64,000 bases of DNA from Saprospiraceae bacterium (lineage in GTDB: Bacteria > Bacteroidota > Bacteroidia > Chitinophagales > Saprospiraceae), in assembly GCA_041392805.1 (NCBI GenBank), contig JAWKLJ010000002.1, positions 1,937,001 through 2,001,000 on the forward strand, in the 5' to 3' direction. The notes under the pieces were generated by a model. It was not told the origin of the DNA, did no database searches, and saw only the letters and a list, made by a program, of their open reading frames with translations. Below are positions 44,414 through 53,580 of this stretch, in pieces (the stretch's first letter is position 1; each line of letters begins with the position of its first letter). Both the position numbers and the translations under genes were made by a program.

Positions 44414-45106
44414 TCAAAAAAGTTGGATCACTGCTTTATACGTTTTTCCGATAGGTAGTTCTTTCTGACCAATTTCAACCATTTCTTTGTTGAAAGAAAC
44501 GATATATTGTCTATTGATGACAAATGATTTGTGGATACGAAGGAATTGATTATCTAATTTGTCGAGCATCTCCCCAATGGAGGAATACACGATATATGGC
44601 TTGTCTTTGTGGTGGATAATGATATAATTATTCATACCCTCCATATACATAATATCCTCTTCGTATAATTTGAGGGTTTTTCTATCGCTTTTTACATAAA
44701 GGATTTTCTTTGGGGACTGTTCGGCGGGCAAACCGGGCAGGGGAACCGGTTGAATCCGCTGAAACCGGTTGATGGCTTTTAAAAAACGTTCAAAAGAAAT
44801 GGGCTTGAGTAAATAATCGATTACTTCCAATTCAAAACCATCGAGTGCATACTCGCGATGGGCGGTGGTGATGATGACATGAGGAGGATTTTGTAGCGTT
44901 TTCAGAAAAGCTAGGCCCTTGATTTTAGGCATTTCAATATCCAGAAATAGCAGGTCAATAGCCTGTTTTTGCAGCACTTGTAAGGCCGAAATAGCGTGCA
45001 GGCAGGTATCCACCACTTCAAATTCAGGCAAATCGGACAAGTATTTAACGAGAATTCGCTGGGCCACCGGCTCATCATCTACGATAAGGCATTTAATTTT
45101 ACTCAT
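44414..45106 (-). CDS. LytTR-family response regulator
   Basis: A 230-residue regulator with an N-terminal receiver domain (acidic pocket VDDE, phosphoacceptor D56 in LFLDIEMP) and a C-terminal LytTR DNA-binding domain (about 125-230, ILYVKSDRKTLKLYEEDIMYMEG and FLRIHKSFVINRQYI). It is the partner of the upstream kinase, with which it overlaps by 8 bp. Targets are unknown. Confidence 0.93.
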   Translation of the reverse strand: MSKIKCLIVDDEPVAQRILVKYLSDLPEFEVVDTCLHAISALQVLQKQAIDLLFLDIEMPKIKGLAFLKTLQNPPHVIITTAHREYALDGFELEVIDYLLKPISFERFLKAINRFQRIQPVPLPGLPAEQSPKKILYVKSDRKTLKLYEEDIMYMEGMNNYIIIHHKDKPYIVYSSIGEMLDKLDNQFLRIHKSFVINRQYIVSFNKEMVEIGQKELPIGKTYKAVIQLF

Positions 45107-46139
45107 CTAGTTGCAGTTTAAGTCTTGCGCAAAATAGTTCTCCCTCCCATGTTGTGCTTAACGTATGTCGTTGTGGATAGAGCAAATCCAATCGGCGTTG
45201 CAGGTTCTTGAGGCCTAAGCCCTGTTGTTGGGTGGGTGTGATAGCTCTACTAGGTGCCTGATTTTTTACTTCAAAAAAAAGGAGCTGGCCTTCCTGGCTC
45301 AAATTAATGTTAATGGGCAGCGGACTTGTCGTTTCTTTTACGCCATGTTTAAAGGCATTTTCTACCAATGGGATCAAAAGTAAGGGGGCTATGCTGATGG
45401 AGGGAGCCAAGTCCTCCGCCACCTTAAAGATGACCTGCATCCTATCGCCATATCGTTCTTCTTCAAGCGCTATGAAATCTTTTATAAGTTTTAATTCTTT
45501 ATGTAAATCTACCTTGTCGACGGCTGATTCATATAGGGAATAACTAAGGATATCGGATAGCTTCAGGATCAAGTCGGGAACTTTTTTTGAGGCTTCCAGC
45601 GATAAGCCGTAAAGGGTATTAAGCGTATTAAACAAAAAATGCGGATTGATTTGAGCTTTGAGGTAATTGAGCTCTGCTGCTTGTTGCTGGGCAATAATCT
45701 GCCGGGCTTGGTAACTTTCGCGATACCACCTCATCAGCAACCGAATGCCAATGGAACACAAGACGGGAAGGGCGATAAATGCGGCAAACTGAATAAACTT
45801 GCCCGGAAGAAAAGGGCGAAACTGTTCGGCAGCCGAAGGGTCGTCCCAAAGGTAGGCAGGATAAAACCAAAAGAGGCATAGGTAACGTTGTACGACGGTG
45901 AGCAGCAATATAAGTAGCAGGACTAAAAAAGCATATAGGCCTAATTTACCTTTGTCCAAAAAACGGGGCATGAAAACCCACCAATTGAGGTAAGTTGCTA
46001 TCCACCAGACGGGCAAAAAAATGGCCCTGTCTATGAACGCAATTTTCATGTCCAGGTAATAAGGATAAATCGTAGCCGTCCCTAAGGCCAAAATCACTAA
46101 CCAAAACAATAGATGCCCGAAGATGACTTTTGCTTGCAT
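45099..46139 (-). CDS. LytS-type sensor histidine kinase (His_kinase family)
   Basis: The ATG at 46139 is chosen because it starts directly with the membrane region (MQAKVIFGHLLFWLVILAL); an upstream frame from 46172 adds 11 poorly conserved residues. Four membrane segments occupy about residues 5-135, then a short coiled linker leads to the PF06580 domain with phospho-accepting H167 in INPHFLFN. The ATP-binding N and G boxes are visible as PLVENAFKHG and GLGLKNLQRR. There is no extracellular sensor domain, so the signal is probably sensed in or near the membrane. Overlaps the regulator gene. Confidence 0.92.
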   Translation of the reverse strand: MQAKVIFGHLLFWLVILALGTATIYPYYLDMKIAFIDRAIFLPVWWIATYLNWWVFMPRFLDKGKLGLYAFLVLLLILLLTVVQRYLCLFWFYPAYLWDDPSAAEQFRPFLPGKFIQFAAFIALPVLCSIGIRLLMRWYRESYQARQIIAQQQAAELNYLKAQINPHFLFNTLNTLYGLSLEASKKVPDLILKLSDILSYSLYESAVDKVDLHKELKLIKDFIALEEERYGDRMQVIFKVAEDLAPSISIAPLLLIPLVENAFKHGVKETTSPLPININLSQEGQLLFFEVKNQAPSRAITPTQQQGLGLKNLQRRLDLLYPQRHTLSTTWEGELFCARLKLQLDE

Positions 46140-46337
46140 TGGATAAAGGTACGGATGTTCCTGGAAACGCAAACATCAGAAGTTTATCTAAGGCCTACCT
46201 TGGAAAAATTCTGATGTTTATCCCCCATCCGTTTACCCTCCAAAATGGCCAGTTGACATAAATCTTGTAAAAGGCTAAGAGCAGGCGTTTATCTTGTGGC
46301 ATATTTCCAATCATATCATCGGAAAAAGGCAAAACAG

Positions 46338-47648
46338 ATGAAGAAGTTTTTTTTAAGTATTACCTGTATACTCGCACTGGCAGCTTGTATGGACAAAACA
46401 GAAAACGCAATCGTCATAGACGATGATATTGACCACTTTTGGCAAGCCTATGATAAAATCATTGCTACAAATGACAGCACACTTCAATATCAACTTTTAA
46501 ACGAGCTGTTTATCGAAAAAGGAACACCTGGCCTAAAGGCTTTTATGGAAAGACGTTCCTACACACCAGCTTCCTACATAAACGCCATCAACAATTACCC
46601 TTTATTTTGGTCATCTATTCGGGCAAACACCCTAAAGTCAAAAGCCTATGGCCAGGACATAGCGTTTGAAATTAAAAAGCTAAAGCAACTATACCCCGAT
46701 TTAAAACCCGCCAAAATTTATTTTACCATAGGTGCGCTGATGTCAAATGGAACCACCATGGATAGTCTGGTGCTCATTGGGGCAGAATCTGCGATGGCAG
46801 ATAGCGCAACGGTAACCGAAGAATTGCCAGGCAGGTTGGGTGAAAATTTGAGAAAATATTTTGATAGCAATCCCATTCAGCATGTCGTCTTGTTAAATGT
46901 GCATGAATATGTTCATACCCAACAAAATACTTATGGATATGATTTATTATCCCAAAGTTTATTTGAAGGAGTAGCCGAATTTGTCTCCGTGACCGCTGCT
47001 GGAAAACCTTCGTCCACACCATCGGTCCATTACGGAAAAAACAATGAGGGCCGGGTAAAGGAACGATTTGCTAAGGAAATGTTTAGCCCCGATTGGAGCA
47101 ATTGGTTGTACAATAATTTTGATAATGAATTTAAAATGAGGGACTTGGGCTATTATATTGGCTATGCTCTTTGTGAAAAATATTATGAAGCCGCACCAGA
47201 CAAAAAACAAGCCATTAAAAGGTTGATTGAATTGGATTTTGGGAATAGAGCAGTCATTGAAAGCTTTGTGGAGGAAACAGGCTATTTCGGCAAATCGATT
47301 TCAGCACTTAACGCGGAATATGAGCAAGGCGTCCCGAAAGTAATTGGAATTAAACCCTTCAATAATGGTGACCAAAAGGTCCCGCCCGGCCTTACCCAGG
47401 TAACCATTACATTTTCAACGAAGATGGATACTCGCTTTAGGGGCTTTGATTATGGGCCATTGGGAGAGGACCATGTGTTAAGTGTCAAAAATGTCATTGG
47501 TTTTTCAGCAGACGAAACGGCTATTACCATTGAGGTTGAACCAAAACCGAACCAGCGATACCAAGTGTTTTTAACCGATCGGTTTAAGTCGATAGATGGC
47601 TTGTTTTTACAACCCTATTTAATTGATATCAGGACTGGTGAAAAATAA
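46338..47648 (+). CDS. Lipoprotein with HExxH metalloprotease-like domain and C-terminal Ig-like domain
   Basis: The start at 46338 gives a lipoprotein signal (MKKFFLSITCILALAAC, C17); the upstream frame from 46296 would hide it. The mature protein has a helical domain with H189-E-Y-V-H193 and a following EGVAEF segment (E210/E214), which together fit a gluzincin-like zinc site similar to GldB/DUF2268 proteins. The last 100 residues resemble a bacterial Ig-like (SbsA/Big_5) domain with VTITFSTKMD. Activity has to be regarded as predicted. It is a single gene, 15 bp before the DUF72 gene. Confidence 0.75.
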   Translation: MKKFFLSITCILALAACMDKTENAIVIDDDIDHFWQAYDKIIATNDSTLQYQLLNELFIEKGTPGLKAFMERRSYTPASYINAINNYPLFWSSIRANTLKSKAYGQDIAFEIKKLKQLYPDLKPAKIYFTIGALMSNGTTMDSLVLIGAESAMADSATVTEELPGRLGENLRKYFDSNPIQHVVLLNVHEYVHTQQNTYGYDLLSQSLFEGVAEFVSVTAAGKPSSTPSVHYGKNNEGRVKERFAKEMFSPDWSNWLYNNFDNEFKMRDLGYYIGYALCEKYYEAAPDKKQAIKRLIELDFGNRAVIESFVEETGYFGKSISALNAEYEQGVPKVIGIKPFNNGDQKVPPGLTQVTITFSTKMDTRFRGFDYGPLGEDHVLSVKNVIGFSADETAITIEVEPKPNQRYQVFLTDRFKSIDGLFLQPYLIDIRTGEK

Positions 47649-47663
47649 TTGTAAATTAGCCAC

Positions 47664-48581
47664 ATGAAATTTGGCAAATTACCTGATATTTCAAGGGTAG
47701 ATTTTTCCCTTCCCCCCGATTCGCCAGGTACCCAGCGCGTACTTCAACAATGGGGTGGTCGTTCCCAGCCATTAGCCGTTTATATTGGTTGTACGGGTTG
47801 GAGCATGTCGGAATGGGTGGGCAAGGTTTATCCGAAAGGCACCAAATCCAAAGACTTTTTATACCATTACAGTCGGCAGTTCAATACCATTGAGTTCAAT
47901 ACAACCCATTATCGAATTCCGGATGTAGCCACGATTAGGAAATGGTATGAACAAAGTGCCGAGGATTTTAAATTTTGCCCAAAAATCCCACAAACCATTA
48001 GTCATAGTCGAAACCTGGGACTGGGCGGAGATCAAATTCCGGCTTTTTGCGAGGCTATTCAGGGATTGGAAGAAAAACTGGGTTGCTGCTTTATGCAGTT
48101 ACCGCCTTATTTTGGTCCGGATCGGATGAGGCAGTTAGAGACCTTTGTCGCTGCTTTCCCCAAGCATATTCCGCTCGCCATTGAACTCCGACAGGCCGAT
48201 TGGTTTGATAACCCTACCCATAGTTCCCGTTTATTTGATATGCTGGAAGCCCACCAAAAGGCAACGGTCATAACGGATGTGGCAGGCAGACGAGATGTCC
48301 TGCACATGCGATTGACCAATTCGGTTGGCATGGTTAGGTTTGTGGGGAATGATTTGGTGCCGAGCGACTATAGCCGGGTCGATACCTGGATAGAAAGAAT
48401 CAACCAGTGGCAAGTGGCAGGCCTCTCCGAACTCTATTTTTTTACGCATGAGCCCGATAATTTGAAAGCACCAGAGCTAGCCCAGTACATGTTTGAAAAG
48501 CTGAAGGATACGGTAAACATCGCTACTAGAGGCCCTTCTTTTTATTCCGCTGACGAAGGAGAACAAATGAGCCTTTTTTAG
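47664..48581 (+). CDS. DUF72 (YecE-like) protein
   Basis: A 305-residue TIM-barrel protein of the DUF72 family. Conserved features are YIGCTGWSMSEWVGKVYP, a NTIEFNTTHYRIP strand and FKFCPKIPQTISH. The family has no proven function; a nuclease or carbohydrate role has been suggested. An N-terminal extension of about 35 residues precedes the barrel. It lies 15 bp after the HExxH lipoprotein gene and 75 bp before ppk1. Confidence 0.92.
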   Translation: MKFGKLPDISRVDFSLPPDSPGTQRVLQQWGGRSQPLAVYIGCTGWSMSEWVGKVYPKGTKSKDFLYHYSRQFNTIEFNTTHYRIPDVATIRKWYEQSAEDFKFCPKIPQTISHSRNLGLGGDQIPAFCEAIQGLEEKLGCCFMQLPPYFGPDRMRQLETFVAAFPKHIPLAIELRQADWFDNPTHSSRLFDMLEAHQKATVITDVAGRRDVLHMRLTNSVGMVRFVGNDLVPSDYSRVDTWIERINQWQVAGLSELYFFTHEPDNLKAPELAQYMFEKLKDTVNIATRGPSFYSADEGEQMSLF

Positions 48582-48599
48582 GATGTGCTAGTTTTTTAC

Positions 48600-48607
48600 T
48601 ACATTTG
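48600..48607 (+). promoter_or_regulatory. Possible ppk1 promoter -7 box
   Basis: TACATTTG matches TAnnTTTG and lies about 48 bp before the ppk1 ATG. No TTTG is seen at the right distance upstream, so support is partial. Confidence 0.35.
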
Positions 48608-48655
48608 GAAGTCCTATATTTTCCAAAATGGGTACAGTTAAGTAAACAACAAATA

Positions 48656-50746
48656 ATGGCGGATAATCTCATTCCAACTATCACCAGGGATATCAGTTGG
48701 TTATCATTCAACTATAGGGTTTTGCAGGAGGCCAAAGACCCTACCGTTCCGCTTTTCGAGCGCATCAAGTTCTTAGCTATATATTCCTCCAATTTGGATG
48801 AGTTCTTTCGGGTGCGAATGGCTAACCATCGCAACTTGCTCCGAGTCGGTAAAAAAACCAAAAAAGAACTGGAAATAGCCCCTAAGCAGACGGTTAAAGA
48901 TATCCAGGATATGGTTACGGCCCAGCAGGAAGAGGTCAGTAAAATATTCGAAAACCAAATTATTCCAGCGCTAAAACAACATCATATCTTTCTGAAGCGT
49001 CGATTGGATCTCAATGAGGAGCAGCGGGAATTTGTAGAAGATTATTTTAGAGACCATATGCTTCCCTTTGTGCAACCTGTTCTTTTGGTAAAGGATAAAA
49101 TTCGCCCCTTTCTAAACAATGCGGCCCTTTATCTGACGGTTTTACTGCAATCCAAAGACAAATCCCAGCCCAATAATGATTATGCCATTGTCAAAATCCC
49201 TTCTGATCATCTCCCCCGATTTATAAGATTACCTTCTCCAACCAATCGCTATGACCTCATCATTTTGGATGACATTGTTCGGCATAGTGTTTCTTGGATG
49301 TTTCCGGGGTATGAAATATTGGATACCTATTCTATCAAGTTGACCCGCGATGCCGAACTATATATAGATGATGAATTTTCGGGCGATCTTGTGCAAAAAA
49401 TAAAAGATAGTTTGTCCAAGCGACATGTCGGCCCCGCCTCTCGATTTGTTTATGATCGGGAAATGCCCCTTGAGTTATTAGAGTTTTTAAAAAATGTCTT
49501 TGATTTAGAAAAATACGATACGCTGGAAGAAGGTCGCTACCACAACAATTTTGATTTCTTCCAGTTTCCTGATTTTGGGCTGACCCAACTCAAGGACCCC
49601 GTGTTGCCTCCTTTGCCCTATCCTGACCTGGAGGAAACAACACAATTCTTTCGGAGCTTGAAAGAAAGAGACCATTTGTTACATTATCCTTATCACGATT
49701 ACGAATCGGTTGTTCGTTTTTTTGAAGAATCGGCCAAAGACCCCAAGGTAACACATATAAAAATTGTTCAGTACCGGGTGGCCAAACGTTCGCGAATCAT
49801 GCAGGCCCTGGTCAATGCGGCTAAATCCGGGAAGCAAGTCTCCGTTTTTATTGAAGTAAAAGCGCGTTTTGATGAAGAAGCGAATTTGGCCTGGGGTGAG
49901 CGATTGGAAAAAGCAGGCGTAAAAGTGAACTATAGTTTTCCAGGCGTAAAAGTTCATTCTAAATTGGCTTTGGTACGAAGGGTGGAAGAGAACAGGGAAA
50001 AACTATATGCCTACCTATCTACAGGAAATTTTCACGAAGAAACGGCTAAACTTTACACCGATTTGGGTTTGTTTACCGCAGATAAGCGCATCGTCAGCGA
50101 AGTTGCCAGGTTATTTGCTTATTTAGAGACCGTTCAGACCCCGCAACAACCCTTTAAGCAATTATTGGTTGGACAATTCAACCTGAGGGAAGGGCTGGAA
50201 GCTTTAATAGATTTTGAAATACAGAAAGCCAAAGCGGGAAAAATGGCTAAGATTTTCCTGAAAATGAATAGCCTACAGGACCCTGAAATGATAGAAAAAT
50301 TGTACGAAGCTAGTCAAGCTGGTGTGTCTATTAAGTTGATTATCAGAGGTATTTGCTGTTTAGTGCCAGGGGTGAAAGGGCTTAGTGAAAACATTGAAGC
50401 CATCAGCATTGTGGATCGTTTTTTGGAACACAGCCGCATTTTCTTCTTTTATCACGGTGGGCGGGAAAAAATTTACCTGTCCTCCGCCGATTGGATGGTG
50501 CGGAATCTTACCTATCGGGTAGAAACCACTTTCCCCATTTTGGATCCGAAACTGAGAAAAGAAATCAAAGATTATATCAATATACAGTTGAGGGATAATG
50601 TCAAAGCACGACTGCTAGACGAAAAACTTTCCAACCAATATTATAAAAATGGTAGTGACATGGCCATACGTTCTCAGATAGAGACGTATTACTACACCAA
50701 AAGAAAGCTGGACGATAGCTTAAAAGATATTTCCGAACCCCAGTAA
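48656..50746 (+). CDS. ppk1: Polyphosphate kinase 1
   Basis: The ATG at 48656 is chosen because the family's N-terminus begins there (MADNLIPTITRDISWLSFN); the longer frame from 48605 would start inside the promoter. At 696 residues the length is normal. The two catalytic histidines are H434 (VKVHSKLAL, autophosphorylated) and H592 (FLEHSR), matching E. coli H435 and H592. It makes polyphosphate from ATP reversibly, linked to stress and phosphate storage. No ppx gene is adjacent. Confidence 0.95.
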   Translation: MADNLIPTITRDISWLSFNYRVLQEAKDPTVPLFERIKFLAIYSSNLDEFFRVRMANHRNLLRVGKKTKKELEIAPKQTVKDIQDMVTAQQEEVSKIFENQIIPALKQHHIFLKRRLDLNEEQREFVEDYFRDHMLPFVQPVLLVKDKIRPFLNNAALYLTVLLQSKDKSQPNNDYAIVKIPSDHLPRFIRLPSPTNRYDLIILDDIVRHSVSWMFPGYEILDTYSIKLTRDAELYIDDEFSGDLVQKIKDSLSKRHVGPASRFVYDREMPLELLEFLKNVFDLEKYDTLEEGRYHNNFDFFQFPDFGLTQLKDPVLPPLPYPDLEETTQFFRSLKERDHLLHYPYHDYESVVRFFEESAKDPKVTHIKIVQYRVAKRSRIMQALVNAAKSGKQVSVFIEVKARFDEEANLAWGERLEKAGVKVNYSFPGVKVHSKLALVRRVEENREKLYAYLSTGNFHEETAKLYTDLGLFTADKRIVSEVARLFAYLETVQTPQQPFKQLLVGQFNLREGLEALIDFEIQKAKAGKMAKIFLKMNSLQDPEMIEKLYEASQAGVSIKLIIRGICCLVPGVKGLSENIEAISIVDRFLEHSRIFFFYHGGREKIYLSSADWMVRNLTYRVETTFPILDPKLRKEIKDYINIQLRDNVKARLLDEKLSNQYYKNGSDMAIRSQIETYYYTKRKLDDSLKDISEPQ

Positions 50747-50752
50747 ACAATT

Positions 50753-50783
50753 ATTGAAAAGGCACCTTTCTGTGATACTTTTG
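50753..50783 (+). promoter_or_regulatory. Promoter of the thioredoxin/MsrA-like gene
   Basis: ATTG at 50753-50756 (one mismatch to TTTG) is followed after 19 bp by TACTTTTG at 50776-50783, matching the Bacteroidota promoter. The ATG is 36 bp further. Confidence 0.55.
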
Positions 50784-50819
50784 TGAGCCTTAATCCCTAA
50801 TTTTGAAAGAAAAAGCCTT

Positions 50820-51878
50820 ATGCTTAATTTCAAATGGACCCTTTTTTTCTTGTTGGTGAATGCTTTTGGATCTGAAAAAGAAGCAGAAGCGATTACCAGA
50901 CCCCTATATACTGGAAATAATCCGGAGGAACTGGGAAAGGTAGACTGGATCAGAAATTTGGATCAAGGAATCCAACAAGCAGAAAAGGGGCAAAAGCCTA
51001 TATTTTTGCTTTTTCAGGAGGTGCCCGGCTGTGCCACCTGCCGAAACTATGGACAAGAAGTGCTTTCCCATCCCTTGATCGTAGAAGCCATTGAAACCCT
51101 TTTTGTCCCCGTAGCCATTTACAATAACAAGCAAGGCGCCGATGCCAAGACCTTACAGTTTTTCGGAGAACCCGCCTGGAACAACCCCGTGGTTCGCATT
51201 ATCGATAACCAGAAAAAAGATATCGTTCAACGTATTAGCGGTAATTACACCAAATTGGGAGTGGTCCAATCCATGCTGCTCGCCTTGAAGAAAGAAGGAA
51301 ATGCTGTTCCGACCTATCTGGAACTCCTTGAGCAAGCATTATTTGCCCAACAGCAAGGCACCGAAACGGCCACCTTGGGCATGTATTGCTTTTGGACGGG
51401 AGAGAAAAACCTGGGGAAATTAAAAGGTGTCGTGGAGACCCAACCCGGTTTTATGAATGGACACGAAGTTGTACAAGTACAATTTGATCCTTCCGTTATT
51501 TCTTATACCACTTTAGTGGCAGCGGCGCAAAAAAGCCAATGCGCTAGCCAGGTCTATGCGGCAAATAAGGAGCAAAGTGCCCTAGCACAAAAGTTGGTAG
51601 GAAAGGATAACACAGCACCAATGGGCAAATTTAGACTGGATAATGAACCAAAGTATTATCTCTCCAAAACACTATACAAATATATTCCAATGACCGCCAT
51701 TCAAGCCACCAAAGCGAATAGCCTGATTGGCCAGCAGCAATCTCCAGATGAGGTCTTGTCGCCACGACAGCTTCAAATGCTGAATTATATTAAACAAAAC
51801 TTGAGCAAGCCATGGAAGGAGGTGATCGGATTGGACTTAGAGCAAGCCTGGGCCCTGGTAGAGAAAGTGAAAGCATAA
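50820..51878 (+). CDS. VPGUxxT-type thioredoxin-like domain fused to MsrA-like domain (Cys form)
   Basis: A 352-residue protein with an N-terminal hydrophobic stretch (signal or anchor). A thioredoxin-like domain (about 40-165) carries VPGCATC, the cysteine version of the VPGUxxT motif that holds selenocysteine in some bacteria. A second domain (about 180-255) resembles peptide methionine sulfoxide reductase A: MYCFWTGE with the nucleophile cysteine position, FMNGHEVVQVQFDP. The rest is helical. It may reduce oxidised methionines or cysteines in the periplasm; activity is inferred. A plausible promoter sits 36 bp upstream. Confidence 0.8.
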   Translation: MLNFKWTLFFLLVNAFGSEKEAEAITRPLYTGNNPEELGKVDWIRNLDQGIQQAEKGQKPIFLLFQEVPGCATCRNYGQEVLSHPLIVEAIETLFVPVAIYNNKQGADAKTLQFFGEPAWNNPVVRIIDNQKKDIVQRISGNYTKLGVVQSMLLALKKEGNAVPTYLELLEQALFAQQQGTETATLGMYCFWTGEKNLGKLKGVVETQPGFMNGHEVVQVQFDPSVISYTTLVAAAQKSQCASQVYAANKEQSALAQKLVGKDNTAPMGKFRLDNEPKYYLSKTLYKYIPMTAIQATKANSLIGQQQSPDEVLSPRQLQMLNYIKQNLSKPWKEVIGLDLEQAWALVEKVKA

Positions 51879-51958
51879 GCACGTTCATTTCTAAATAGGT
51901 CGAATTCTCTGGAGTATAGGTTATGAATACTTTCGCTTTATTTATACCTTGCCAGCCA

Positions 51959-51966
51959 TAATTTTG
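51959..51966 (+). promoter_or_regulatory. Promoter -7 box of the sugar porter gene
   Basis: TAATTTTG fits TAnnTTTG and ends 20 bp before the ATG at 51987, so the leader would be about 15 nt. No clear TTTG element upstream at the standard distance. Confidence 0.4.
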
Positions 51967-51986
51967 ACAAAACAAACCAACTTGAA

Positions 51987-53309
51987 ATGAATCGTAAACT
52001 TGTATTTTGGTCCGTTACAGTTGCTATTGCCGGATTTTTATTTGGATTTGACACCGTAGTAATTTCTGGCGCCAATTTGCCAATAAAGGAATTGTGGGGA
52101 ACGACTCCTTTGTTTCATGGCTTTTTCATTATGTCCATGGCCTTATGGGGCACAGTTATCGGCGCTTTATTTGCAGGCGTTCCCAGTCAAAGATTGGGTA
52201 GAAAAAAAACCTTAATCTGGATTGGAGTCTTATTTTTTGTATCTGCGCTTGGCTCTGGTTTAGCCTGGGACCCTTACAGCTTTTCTTTTTTCCGATTCAT
52301 TGGAGGGCTAGGAGTGGGCGCCTCTTCCGTGGCCGCACCGGTTTATATTACCGAAATTTCAACAGAAAAGAACAGGGGAGGGTTAGTTGCCTTGTACCAA
52401 TTCAATATTGTATTAGGTATTTTTGTTGCTTTCTTTTCAAATTATCTTTTAAAGGGATTTGGTGGGGCCAATGATTGGCGTTGGATGCTAGGCGTTGAAG
52501 CGATTCCTGCCTTTATTTATACTGTAATGGTTTTTGGCGTGCCAAAAAGCCCTCGTTGGCTGTTGTTGACTAAAGGAGATGAGGCCGGTGCTAGTGCTAT
52601 ACTGTCACAAATAGGGGTAGCAGATGTGAAGGCAGAAATTTTAGCCATCAAGGAATCTGTTAAATTTGCGGTAAAGGAGAATATTTTTGTTCCAAAGTAT
52701 AGAACCCCCGTCATACTAGCCTTTTTATTAGCCTTCTTCAACCAATTATCAGGGATTAATTTTGTGCTTTATTATGCCCCTGAAATCCTGGAGAAAGCAG
52801 GCCTGGCCGCAAAAGAATCTTTACAAAGTTCTATCTCTATCGGTGGCATTAACCTGGTTTTCACCATGATAGGTATGTATTTGATTGATAAAATGGGCCG
52901 AAAGCAGTTGATGATTATAGGATCCCTGGGGTATATTATTAGCCTGGCTATGGTTGCCTATGCCTATGCTACTGCTGCAAGTCCTACCTTCTTGATGACT
53001 TTTTTACTGGCTTTTATCGCCTCACATGCCATCGGGCAGGGAGCTGTCATTTGGGTGTTTATTTCCGAAATATTCCCCAATCGAGTTAGGGCTTTTGGCC
53101 AGGCTTGGGGTTCGGGTATCCATTGGATTTTCGCCGCCCTGATTACGCTTTTAGGACCTGTGGTGATCAACTTTTTCAGTGCCAGCCCCTGGCCTATTTT
53201 CGCCTTTTTTTCCGGCATGATGGTCTTGCAATTGTTGTTTGTCTTAACCATGATGCCAGAAACGAAAGGGGTTTCTTTGGAGGAATTAGAGCGACGGTTG
53301 ATAAAATAA
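51987..53309 (+). CDS. MFS sugar porter
   Basis: A 440-residue, 12-helix transporter of the sugar porter family: GRKKT and GRKQ loops after helices 2 and 8, the QLSGINFVLYYAP segment of helix 7, and the ending PETKGVSLEELE. It should take up a hexose or small sugar with protons. Downstream lie a GH32 lipoprotein and a fructokinase, so fructose or sucrose is the most likely substrate (inference from context). Confidence 0.93.
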   Translation: MNRKLVFWSVTVAIAGFLFGFDTVVISGANLPIKELWGTTPLFHGFFIMSMALWGTVIGALFAGVPSQRLGRKKTLIWIGVLFFVSALGSGLAWDPYSFSFFRFIGGLGVGASSVAAPVYITEISTEKNRGGLVALYQFNIVLGIFVAFFSNYLLKGFGGANDWRWMLGVEAIPAFIYTVMVFGVPKSPRWLLLTKGDEAGASAILSQIGVADVKAEILAIKESVKFAVKENIFVPKYRTPVILAFLLAFFNQLSGINFVLYYAPEILEKAGLAAKESLQSSISIGGINLVFTMIGMYLIDKMGRKQLMIIGSLGYIISLAMVAYAYATAASPTFLMTFLLAFIASHAIGQGAVIWVFISEIFPNRVRAFGQAWGSGIHWIFAALITLLGPVVINFFSASPWPIFAFFSGMMVLQLLFVLTMMPETKGVSLEELERRLIK

Positions 53310-53580
53310 TGCCTAATACTTGATGGAATACTTTTTTGTTTTCACTTCCTGTGAAATGGACGTCAAGGAAGAACAGTTTTTCATTGGGTTTTTTCAATAT
53401 TGTATAGACCTTTGGTGGGGAGTCACGGAAGTTGAGTACAGCGTGTATTTAATTTATTTGTTTTTTGGCCGTGCTGGACATCAGCAGTTTAGCCAGGCAC
53501 TACTCCTGTAAACTTCTGATGTCTGAGGCTCCGATTTAGGGTATGAGTGCTAATGCACTAATTATAATCTAAAGCACAAT

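Noticed and set aside
53320..53511. 63-residue frame after the sugar porter
   Set aside because: Irregular composition, no start context, and it lies between two co-oriented fructan genes without spacing typical of an operon member.
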